A stretch of DNA of 64,000 nucleotides, from positions 19,586,552 to 19,650,551 of the forward strand of contig OX463832.1 of NCBI GenBank assembly GCA_949825045.1, read 5' to 3'. Positions 21,015-29,770 of this stretch are shown here, in pieces. Under the pieces are notes generated by a model. That model had not been told where the DNA came from and did not search any database. It saw only the letters and a program-made list of their open reading frames with translations. Position 1 is the stretch's first letter; every line of letters starts with the position of its first letter. The position numbers and the translations under genes are program-made. The stretch comes from Argyresthia goedartella (taxonomy: Eukaryota > Arthropoda > Insecta > Lepidoptera > Argyresthiidae).

Positions 21015-21215
21015 TTATCATTATTATTTTTCTACAAAGGTCATTAAATTGTAAGTCACCCTTTATGTAGGTATGTCATTTGTTATTATTATTATGCCTC
21101 AGAGGTCAGTTAATAATAATAATATAAGTTACCCTGTAGGTAGGTAAGCAATTAATTATTATTATTATTTCTCAAAGGTCAGTAAATTATAAATCACCTT
21201 GAGGTAGGTATGTTA
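21015..21215. repeat. Tandem repeat, about 67 bp unit, 3 diverged copies
   Basis: Each unit has an ATT-rich block, AAGGTCA(G)TAAAT-like sequence, AAGTYACC and TAGGTAGGTA-like sequence, at about 21015, 21081 and 21151. Copies are clearly diverged, so the array is old. Confidence 0.6.
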
Positions 21216-21384
21216 GTCAACTTCTTACGTTGAATGACTGAATGACTCACAGTTAATATCTAATATATATGACGTATACCTACTTTTGTTTCAGTATTTA
21301 TTCGTACCTATGACCTATAACAACTACATCACATAATTGCTTGTGTTTCCGCTTTTAGTAGCTCTTTAAAGTACCTCAGCAAGA

Positions 21385-21960
21385 CGTGACAATAGTAGAT
21401 TGTTAACCAATCTGAGCAATTCGCAACACGGATTCAGGAGCCGCCACTCGGTAAACACCAACTTAATGGATCAGGAATGTCAGGTGGACGTCGCCTATAT
21501 GGACTTCCGTAAGGCATTCGACAGTGTCGATAATGACGGCCTTATGAAGAAATTATGTGCAATTGGATTGCCCCTAGGCTGTTGGTTTTCTTCGCTGACT
21601 ACCTGAAGGAGCGTCAGCAATGTGTGACATGGCTGTTTCGAGTCCCGTCCGACCATACACGATCGGGCGTTAGTCAACGGTCCATTATTGGTCCGTTGAT
21701 ATTTATCATTATGATAAACGACCTGGAATTGGACCTAAAACACGCCAATTACCTTCTGTTTGCGGACGATCTGAAACTGATACTTCCCGTAAGTTAGTAC
21801 AGAGGATTATTGTGATTTGTTGCAAGAAGATCTTGACGTCAATAGGTGGAGTGTGAACATAAAACTCCTATTCAATACTGCTATGTGTTATTTAATGTCT
21901 TTAGGGAGCTCTTATCAGCCTATCAGTGTGACTTATACGCTCGGTACGGAGTGTATTCAA
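21385..21960 (+). pseudogene. Jockey-type RT fragment
   Basis: Two overlapping frames give QHGFRSRHSVNTNL, VDVAYMDFRKAFDSVDND, HTRSGVSQRSIIGPL and LLFADDLKLILP, followed by decayed sequence to about 21960. It is the same family as the minus-strand LINE at 38991-43852, whose corresponding motifs differ by only a few residues. It has at least two frameshifts and lacks both ends. Confidence 0.8.
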
Positions 21961-22304
21961 TTATTGATTATTTAATTTTTTCATTTACTCAGTCAGTCGA
22001 CCAATCAAGTGTTCGATAGTAGAGAAAAGGTACGTTTATATCCTATTTCCGGTCAGTATTGCCAGTAATAAAAAATAATAGAGGGAAGTAGTAATTATTT
22101 TATAAAATTAAATACAAATATTAGTCCAAGTACATACTAGGTGTTATATGTAAATATCTTCAGTATTAAAGAATTTTGACTTTAACTTGACATCAGAGTC
22201 TTAGTAATAGAGCCCTGCTTTTACCCTTTGGGTACGGAACCCTAAAAGGGTGTTGTTTTTGTTTTTTATTTTCCTTAATTACCTAATTTAAATATTTTTT
22301 CAGA

Positions 22305-22765
22305 GGCAACTCTATGCGATCTCATTAATGACGTCATAGCTGGCGATTTCTCTGACCTTGATTTCGCGTCTGATGGTGGTCCGATGGTGAAGAGTGATAA
22401 TAGTTATGTTCCGCAATCAGACAGCTCTGATTCGGATGAAGAAACCGCCAAAATACCACAAGAACCTGAAAATTAATACAGAGTTGCATCTCAACCATAC
22501 ATACCGCGCCGAGTGTATTACATAAACAATTAATGTCTTCATTCCCCTCCCACCAGCTCCTGATTTTACAGAAGTGACCCAGCCAGGTAATCACTTCGAC
22601 TACTTTTCAAAGTATATTCCAGCATGTGCATTGCAAAGTACATCCCATTCTGGGGCAAACACGACAGATGGTCAGGGAAAAACCAAACCCTGTTGGTTTG
22701 AAAATCTTTGTCTTGGCATCACCTGATGGCCTTCCACTGGATTTCTTTCTCTACGATAAATAGAT
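22305..22765 (+). pseudogene. piggyBac-type transposase fragment
   Basis: 22310-22470 encodes an acidic N-terminal tail (DLINDVIAGDFSDLDFASDG, DSSDSDEE) typical of piggyBac-derived transposases. 22560-22760, with shifts, encodes FTEVTQPGNHFDYF and then REKPNPVGLKIFVLASPDG and LPLDFFLYD, a conserved catalytic-core block. The middle and C-terminus are missing. Related in class to the TTAA-flanked element at 63251-63926, though sequence kinship cannot be judged. Confidence 0.65.
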
Positions 22766-23979
22766 AGATTAATCATTTATTCATCATACACGGTAAAACA
22801 CAAATAGATAAAAAAAAACTTTAGTATATTTGCCAGAGGCAATTATAAGGAGAGCAACATCTTCGGGAGTAAAGTAAAAGGCTTGGGATGCGCGCAAAAA
22901 CTAGACTAATTTATTATAGGGAATACTATAAGCTTATATACAACTTACTACAAAACTACGTGATGAATATAGATATACCTTATCTGTGACGGTCGTCAAC
23001 TTATCTTAACATTACGTGGAAATAGATATTTCCGCATATCTGTGGCGGGCGTACGTGCCGGCACAGTATAAAAAAGAACAACAAAATTATAAAAATGGAC
23101 ATAATTACAATTAACAATGCAAATTAGGGTACGGTAAGCAAGGATCACTATGTGGCATTGTACTGTACCGCGACAATGAAATGGCCTGGCTCAGCAATGT
23201 CGCAGAAGAATCTGTGGCGCTGGTAAGTATTATGCCAGAGCTTAATCGGAAGAGGCAACAATAGGCTCAAGTATACAAAAAATATAATAAAGAAATAATA
23301 TGTTTTAATTAAGTATAATCAAATAATTAAATATCAATCTATTTATTTGAAATTAAATAAAAAATAAGTAGAATTGTATTGACATAGGAATTGTATAATT
23401 AAAATGAAAATAATTAATAGCAAATTGAAGTAATGTTTTCACCCTCGAACTATTGGCGCTGTCACTTCGTTCTAGCGCCAGAAATATCTCGGGTGAAGTG
23501 GGTCACACTCCACGCTTGGGTTATTTATTTATTCCATCTTAGTGTACAAATTTACAGATAACAATCCAAAGCGCTATACACAGTACACATAAAAATTAAA
23601 AATCATTACAAAAATACAATTTGCGTATCAACTTGAACTTTTTATATATTTTTACAAAATTAAGCTTCATTAATATAACAAATACTGATCAATTTGTTTC
23701 GCTAATAGGTATAGTAGTTTTCTGGCCCCGAACTAGGTAGTCTTGTATTTCAGGTACCAACTCACCAACTCACTATAAATTAATTACAAATACAACATGA
23801 ACTCATTGTGAGCGGTAGATAGCTATGTGATCGCGGTCAAATCAGTTTGACTACGTGGAAGAAGGGACGATTCTAGGTTTGCTGGAACAAATCTCTTGTT
23901 AGAGATAAGCTCGCCTTTGTAGATGTTTTTTTTTCTTTATATTTTGTTGTTAATTAAGTTAAGTTAAGAAACTCTGTGT
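22766..23979. other. No gene seen; minus-oriented LINE tails likely
   Basis: AT-rich. TTATTTATTTATTCC at 23521 and the start of this stretch look like 3' tails of minus-strand LINE fragments without recognisable coding parts. Confidence 0.45.
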
Positions 23980-24142
23980 TACAAACATACTCTCTACCAA
24001 AATGTTTTGTGTTTAAACGATTACCAAAAACGCACCTATTTTACTACCAATAAATTCGAAATGACTGCCAAAATGGATAAATGTCCACCAAATTGTGTTT
24101 GGATAAATGATCACCAAACTTCTTTTTATGTTTTGTGTACTT
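23980..24142 (+). repeat. Foldback repeat 'F', copy 1, left part (split by Gypsy)
   Basis: It contains repeated CACCAAA-type words (GATTACCAAA, CTACCAATAAAT, GATCACCAAA). It joins across the Gypsy insertion to 28941-29180. The reverse complement of the uninterrupted arrangement is at 55840-56160. Confidence 0.7.
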
Positions 24143-24217
24143 TGTAGTGATTATTAATGTTTATGTGGGTACATGAAATAAACTAGTTCGTATTCCGACA
24201 CTCGTGTGTTTACATCA
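24143..24217 (+). repeat. 5' LTR of the Gypsy element
   Basis: Starts TGTAGTGATTATTAATG and ends GTGTTTACATCA. It includes AATAAA, usable as the polyadenylation signal. Only 75 bp, far below the several hundred bases usual for Gypsy LTRs. Confidence 0.9.
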
Positions 24218-24236
24218 TGGTGACAGCGGTCTGAGC
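24218..24236 (+). promoter_or_regulatory. Primer-binding site candidate
   Basis: TGGTGACAGCGGTCTGAGC directly follows the LTR, beginning with the TGG that pairs with a tRNA 3' CCA. The priming tRNA was not identified. Confidence 0.6.
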
Positions 24237-24306
24237 TAAAATATTGTTTTGTGGTAGATTTCGTGCAAGAATTTGGCCAAATTTTACTAAATTAACCAAC
24301 AAAACC

Positions 24307-27300
24307 ATGGAACATGCACGCCCACCCGTGGAACTGGTGTTGGAAGGCAGTCCGTCAAGCCGTGCTGACGCGTGGCGCAAGTGGCTAAAACAGTTTGAGG
24401 TGTTTCTCAAAGCATCCGGTGTGTACAAGGAGCCCAGTGATGTGCAAGCTAGTCTACTCATTAATCTCATTGGGCCAGATGGTTATGACATATTTTCAAC
24501 TCTCAAGTTCGAAAAGGAGACCGATCGTGACAACATAACCTTACTTATAGCGAAGTTCAACGCGTATTTTGGTACGAAAACAAACACAACGATGGTGCGA
24601 TTCAAGTTTTTCACTCGCAACCAAGAAGTCGGTGAGAGCATTGACCAATACGTGACGGCGCTGAAGCTGCTCAGTCAACGGTGCGAGTTCGAGCATCTAG
24701 AGGAAGGACTCATCAGGGATCGTATCGTATGCGGCTTGCAGGATAACACAGTACGGGACAGATTGCTGAGGTCGGACGAACTCACATTAGAAAAGGCCAT
24801 AAAGATATGCCAGTCGAACGAGTTATCAAATGAGGAAACTCGACAAATAGATAGTGCGAAGGGTGACTCATCATCACATTCCACGTCTGTGAACGCGGTG
24901 TGGACGCGCGGGAACCGGCGCGGCGCGCGAGGCGCCGGGCGTTGGTCGCGCGGCACCGGGCGCAGGCCGGGTGACGGCGCCGGCGGTGCAGGTGCGGGCG
25001 TGAGCGGCGCCGGGGGCTCCGCGGCCGCGCGCCACACCGGGCCCGGCGCGGGCTACCGAGCGGGCGCGGCGGCGGCGGCGGGGACCGGCCCAGCTGCGGG
25101 CTCGTCTCGGTGTTGCATGGCTTGCGGCAGTATGCAGTGCAGGGGAGGTTCACTCTGTGCGGCTATTAATGCCAAGTGTTTTGCATGTGATGGCACGGGT
25201 CATTTTAAAAAAATGTGTGGCATGTCTATGTACAAATCAAATAAAGTGTTTCAAGTGCAGGAAGATTATGATGATGAAGAATTGTTTTATGTGTCAACAC
25301 TGCAGGACAATGGACACAAAGACAGTAATAAATGGTATGAAACTTTAACACTATTTATGAACGGATCGCAGCATACATTTAAGCTAGATACAGGTTCTGA
25401 TCTAAATGTTGTCTCGATAAGAAACTTTTTAAGATTAGGTTTTTGCGAAAGCGATTTGATACCAGATAAAACAAGGGCACAATCCTTTTGTGGAAATTAT
25501 ATAGTAATAGTCGGTTCCTGTACAATGCGTTGGATACATAAACAAGTAGAATACAAATTGAAATTTATTGTTTCTAACGATGATTGTCAAAGTATACTAG
25601 GAAAAAATGCTTGTGAACAACTTGGTTTGATACAACGTATATACAATATAAACATAACATGTTATAAAGATCTGTTTCAAGGGCTAGGAAAAATACCAGG
25701 TAAATATACTATTCATTTGTGTGAAAATGCGAGTCCAAGTGTGTGTCCGGTAAGGAAGATACCGATCTGTATTAGGGATCAGTTGCTTGATGAATTAAAA
25801 CGTATGGAATATTTAGGAGTGATTAGAAAAGTTTCACATCCTACGCAATGGGTGAATGGCATAGTTGTAGCGGCAAAAAAGGATGGTAAACTTCGCATTT
25901 GTCTTGATCCGCGGCCGCTCAACAAAGTGATACGTCGTCAGCACTACCCCCTCCCAACTATCACAGAAATAGCTACCAAACTGAAAGGTGCTAAAGTATT
26001 TAGTAAACTCGACGCGAGATGCGGGTTTTGGATGGTCGAGCTCGACGAAGCAAGTGCAGACCTCTGTACCTTTGGTACACCTTTTGGGAGGTACCAATTT
26101 TTACGACTGCCCTATGGCATTAATTCTGCCTCGGAGGTATTTCACGCCAAAGTGCGACAAATACTTGAGGACCTCGAAGGAGTTGACTCATTTGTTGATG
26201 ACGTAATCGTGTGGGGCAACACGGAAGCAGAGCACGATCAACGACTACATAGTTTATTACAACGGGCTAGGGAGATAGGTATCAAATTCAACAACGAAAA
26301 GTGTCAATTTGGTGTATCAGAAGTAACGTACCTAGGGCACACGTTTAGCGCACACGGTATGAAAATAGACCAATGTAAATTAAAGGCCATACGGGATATG
26401 CCAGTACCAAATGATAGACAATCGTTAGAACGATTTCTAGGTATGGTTAACTACCTTTCAAAATTCATACCTCATTACTCTGAAAAGGTAGCACCACTGC
26501 GATGTTTATTGAAGAAAGACTGTGTGTGGGTGTGGGACGCCACACATACAGCGGTAGTGGAGCAAATGAAGCGCGAACTGTGCTCGGCGCCGGTGCTGGC
26601 GCTGTTCGCGGCCGAGCAGCCCGCGCTGCTGACGGTGGACGCTAGCGCGCACGCGCTGGGCGCGGCGCTGCTGCAGGCCGGCCGCCCGGTCGAGTTCGCG
26701 TCGGTCACGCTCACGGACACGCAACAGCGATACGCACAAATTGAAAAAGAGATGCTCGCCATCGTCTTTGCTCTGGAGCGTTTTCATCAATATGTGTTCG
26801 GGAAAAGTCATGTGACAGTTGAGACTGATCACAAGCCCCTAGAAAGCTTATTTCAAAAGCCCTTGGATGCGGTTCCCGCAAGACTACAACGCATGATGCT
26901 TCGCGTGCAGGCTTATGATGTACGGGTCGTGTACAAGCCCGGTAAATATATGCACATCGCGGATGCATTGTCACGTGCAGCATTACCAGAATTAATGCAT
27001 GAAAATATTTCTAGGGATGTTGAAGATCAAACTTGTTACTTATTAGCAAATGTAAGATTCAGTGATGAAAAATTGGCGCTAGTAAAGCAGAGTACCCATC
27101 AGGATAGAGATTGTCAACGCATTATATTTTATATTCAAAATGGTTGGCCAACGAACAAATTTGACGTAGAGGACAATGTACGCCTACACTGGGAACATAG
27201 GGCCCTATTTCAATACACGAACGGAGTCCTGTTCAAAGACAATTTAGTATACATTCCAAATGCACTAAGGTCAGAAATGATATCACGTGTGCACGAAGGG

Positions 27301-28512
27301 CACCTAGGTATTGATAGATGTAAGCGGCGTGCTAGGGATGTAATGTTTTGGCCCGGCATGTCTCGTGACATCGAGCGAGCAGTGCGCCGCTGCGGTGTCT
27401 GTGTGGAGATGGCTGCGCAGCCTACGCGCGAGCCCATGATACCACACCACATACCAGACATACCGTGGGCAAAAGTGGGCTCAGACATATTCGAATATCA
27501 GAAAAAGTATTTTATTTTGCTGGTTGACTATTTCTCTAATTTTGTAGAAGTATGTCCCGTCAGAACACTTGGTTCAAACGCTGTGATAATGGCAATGAAA
27601 GACCAATTTGCGCGTCATGGGATTCCGGGGGAATTAATAACCGATAATGGGCCGGCCTACGCGAGCAAAGAATTTAACGACTTTGCAAACAAATGGGGTA
27701 TTCGCCATATCACGTCTTCGCCACATTACCCACAGTCAAACGGACGCAGTGAACGAGCAGTGCGCACTGTAAAGACAATTTTAATTAAGTCAATAAAATC
27801 TGGGACTGACTTTTATTTGGCGCTATTGAACTATCGTTCGGCGCCCAGAGATGGTATCGGCTGTCCAGCACAATTACTGATGGGACGCCGATTAAACACG
27901 CGACTACCACTGCATGTCGCTAAACTGCAACCAGAACGCAATAATTCGGCAGATTACGACAAAATGATAAAAAATCAACTAACCTCCAAGCAGTGGTATG
28001 ACGAAAGAACAAGGTGTCTACCGGAACTGAAAACAGGAGATACAGTGATCGCATTGAGTGGGGACAAGAGACAAGCAATGCGGGTCACAGGTGGAGCGCC
28101 ACAGCCGAGATCTTACTTCCTAACAAGCGAGTATACAGGCAAAACGTACCGCAGAAATAGGAGGCATTTAATTAAAATAGACCCTATTGTTATATCTCCC
28201 TCGTCGTCAGAATCAGAGACAATGAGCGCTGATGATAATGATAATAGCAATGCTGATAGCACTATTACATCCCCACAGTCGTCTCCAAATAGTAACGACA
28301 CTATCAGTGATGCCGCCGCGGCCGGTGACAGCACCTATGTGCCTGAAGAAGCGAGCGATACAGATACTTCTGCTCAGGAGAGCATACTTAAGGAAGAAGA
28401 GTCAGAAATATTTGTCGACTCTTACAACTCTCCTCCTGACACATCACATGTTGAACGGCGAGCGGCTCGAGAAGCAAGAAAAAAGTTTGCTCAGATATAT
28501 CGCCATGAATAG
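24307..28512 (+). CDS. Gypsy gag-pol polyprotein, intact
   Basis: 1401 codons from the first in-frame ATG (24307, context ACCATGG). Gag capsid region about 1-190. A Gly/Ala/Arg-rich GC-rich linker lies at about 198-265. CCHC knuckle CFACDGTGHFKKMC at 291-304. Retropepsin DTGS at 361. RT with FVDD at 629-632. RNase H (VDASAHALGAALL, then EKEMLAIVFALE and TDHKPL) about 775-870. Integrase H2C2 zinc domain about 996-1035 and a DD35E core with Asp in GSDIFEY, Asp in TDNGPAY and Glu in GRSERAV. Gag and pol share one frame, so no frameshift is needed. All catalytic residues I checked are present, so it may be active. A Ser/Asp-rich tail ends the protein. Confidence 0.9.
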   Translation: MEHARPPVELVLEGSPSSRADAWRKWLKQFEVFLKASGVYKEPSDVQASLLINLIGPDGYDIFSTLKFEKETDRDNITLLIAKFNAYFGTKTNTTMVRFKFFTRNQEVGESIDQYVTALKLLSQRCEFEHLEEGLIRDRIVCGLQDNTVRDRLLRSDELTLEKAIKICQSNELSNEETRQIDSAKGDSSSHSTSVNAVWTRGNRRGARGAGRWSRGTGRRPGDGAGGAGAGVSGAGGSAAARHTGPGAGYRAGAAAAAGTGPAAGSSRCCMACGSMQCRGGSLCAAINAKCFACDGTGHFKKMCGMSMYKSNKVFQVQEDYDDEELFYVSTLQDNGHKDSNKWYETLTLFMNGSQHTFKLDTGSDLNVVSIRNFLRLGFCESDLIPDKTRAQSFCGNYIVIVGSCTMRWIHKQVEYKLKFIVSNDDCQSILGKNACEQLGLIQRIYNINITCYKDLFQGLGKIPGKYTIHLCENASPSVCPVRKIPICIRDQLLDELKRMEYLGVIRKVSHPTQWVNGIVVAAKKDGKLRICLDPRPLNKVIRRQHYPLPTITEIATKLKGAKVFSKLDARCGFWMVELDEASADLCTFGTPFGRYQFLRLPYGINSASEVFHAKVRQILEDLEGVDSFVDDVIVWGNTEAEHDQRLHSLLQRAREIGIKFNNEKCQFGVSEVTYLGHTFSAHGMKIDQCKLKAIRDMPVPNDRQSLERFLGMVNYLSKFIPHYSEKVAPLRCLLKKDCVWVWDATHTAVVEQMKRELCSAPVLALFAAEQPALLTVDASAHALGAALLQAGRPVEFASVTLTDTQQRYAQIEKEMLAIVFALERFHQYVFGKSHVTVETDHKPLESLFQKPLDAVPARLQRMMLRVQAYDVRVVYKPGKYMHIADALSRAALPELMHENISRDVEDQTCYLLANVRFSDEKLALVKQSTHQDRDCQRIIFYIQNGWPTNKFDVEDNVRLHWEHRALFQYTNGVLFKDNLVYIPNALRSEMISRVHEGHLGIDRCKRRARDVMFWPGMSRDIERAVRRCGVCVEMAAQPTREPMIPHHIPDIPWAKVGSDIFEYQKKYFILLVDYFSNFVEVCPVRTLGSNAVIMAMKDQFARHGIPGELITDNGPAYASKEFNDFANKWGIRHITSSPHYPQSNGRSERAVRTVKTILIKSIKSGTDFYLALLNYRSAPRDGIGCPAQLLMGRRLNTRLPLHVAKLQPERNNSADYDKMIKNQLTSKQWYDERTRCLPELKTGDTVIALSGDKRQAMRVTGGAPQPRSYFLTSEYTGKTYRRNRRHLIKIDPIVISPSSSESETMSADDNDNSNADSTITSPQSSPNSNDTISDAAAAGDSTYVPEEASDTDTSAQESILKEEESEIFVDSYNSPPDTSHVERRAAREARKKFAQIYRHE

Positions 28513-28615
28513 AATACTAGGCAAACTGTACTTAGTAGGTAAGAAATAAGTTTTCTTCGAGTTAGCTTATAATAGACCACATAATAATTTAGTTATAAAT
28601 AAATAGTAAATAAAT

Positions 28616-28618
<3 letters not shown>

Positions 28619-28650
<32 letters not shown>

Positions 28651-28666
28651 AGAAAAAAAAAAGGAA
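28619..28666. repeat. Poly(A) tracts in the Gypsy 3' region
   Basis: An uninterrupted A run of about 30 bp, then a second of about 10 bp, between the end of pol and the polypurine tract. Possibly captured poly(A) or slippage. Confidence 0.8.
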
Positions 28667-28854
28667 AGGATAGATAGATAGGCATACTAGTGATTGCATA
28701 AGAATTATATTATAGTTGTACGCATAAACATAATTATACTAAGTTGCATAAATAAATATAGCAAAATGTTAACCAACTCATTAGTGTAATAAATAATAAT
28801 AAATTAGTTAGTGTGTTGTGTAGCAATAAGACATTAGTTTAAGCTTTCAAAATT

Positions 28855-28865
28855 AAGGAGAAAGA
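28855..28865 (+). promoter_or_regulatory. Polypurine tract
   Basis: AAGGAGAAAGA abuts the 3' LTR, the expected primer for plus-strand DNA synthesis. Confidence 0.7.
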
Positions 28866-28940
28866 TGTAGTGATTATTAATGTTTATGTGGGTACATGAA
28901 ATAAACTAGTTCGTATTCCGACACTCGTGTGTTTACATCA
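28866..28940 (+). repeat. 3' LTR of the Gypsy element
   Basis: Identical over all 75 bases to 24143-24217, followed by the TACTT target duplication. Confidence 0.9.
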
Positions 28941-29180
28941 TACTTAAGTTTATATTTTAAGTATTTTTTGTTTTTCTTACATGTTCAACCTCATACGAAG
29001 GACAAAGGGGGCTTCGCTTCGCTCACCCCATTTACCCTTCACCTAAGCTACCGCAGTATTTTGCCCTGATATTTTTTGCAACTTTTGGTGTTCATTTATT
29101 CATTTTGGGTACGGAAAAAATATTTTGGTGATCATTATATTTGTTGCCTTTGTCTAAGATGTGATATGTCATGATAGGTG
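28941..29180 (+). repeat. Foldback repeat F, copy 1, right part
   Basis: Carries the family core (GGGGGCTTCGCTTCGCTCACCC) with flanking CCATTTACCCTTCACC, then inverted words TTTTGGTG and TTTTGGTGATCATT. It matches the reverse complement of 55840-56000 base for base over long stretches. Confidence 0.7.
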
Positions 29181-29727
29181 AACAGACTAGTGATCTATAC
29201 GGATGTCGTACAATAGCATAACATGACTCAACAGCCATGCCATGCTTCTGTCGCCTTACAGATGAACACAGCTACATGTGTGTGCGTAAGTAACGTGAAT
29301 ATATCATTGGATCCGCCAGGTGGCGCTACTACGCAATACGTACATTTGACCAGCTCCGCAGTTTTAAATTCCAAAACGAAGTAAAAAGTTACTGTTTTAG
29401 TGATAGTGTTAGTGAATATAAAAGAGTACTCTGTGCTCTTCAGAACTATGTAAAAATAATAGTGATGGCTCCAGTGACAAACCGACAACCCTGGATTTCA
29501 TAATCCTAATTGCCGTTAACTAACTAGGCAATTTGAACTGTGATGTGAGTGTGGACAAAATACTGTGTGTGTACGTGATGTGATTGATGGAGCTTTAAAC
29601 AAAAGTGACCACCCGAACCTATGTGCTACTGACAATTCATTCTAATTACAAAATTGCAAGTCATTAGTACGACTAAATCAATAATATAACGCCATCTAGC
29701 GACAAGTAGCGACGGAAGCAATTATTA
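29181..29727. other. No gene recognised
   Basis: Short frames only. It could be upstream sequence of the plus-strand LINE whose ORF1 remnant starts at 31799, but no motif confirms it. Confidence 0.4.
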
Positions 29728-29736
29728 TGTAGAGTC

Positions 29737-29770
<34 letters not shown>

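Larger units (their letters stand above)
24143..28940 (+). mobile_element. Intact Gypsy-type LTR retrotransposon with 75-bp LTRs
   Basis: 4798 bp bounded by two identical 75-bp direct repeats, TG...CA, and flanked by the 5-bp duplication TACTT (24138-24142 and 28941-28945). A primer-binding-site candidate immediately follows the left LTR and a purine tract immediately precedes the right one. One uninterrupted gag-pol frame lies between. Identical LTRs, no stops and a clean duplication point to a recent insertion. No env gene is present. Confidence 0.9.

Noticed and set aside
24675..25153. Minus-strand Pro/Arg-rich frames of about 120 codons
   Set aside because: Antisense shadows of the GC-rich linker in the Gypsy gag.
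26475..26983. Minus-strand frames of 90-108 codons
   Set aside because: Antisense shadows of the Gypsy RNase H domain.
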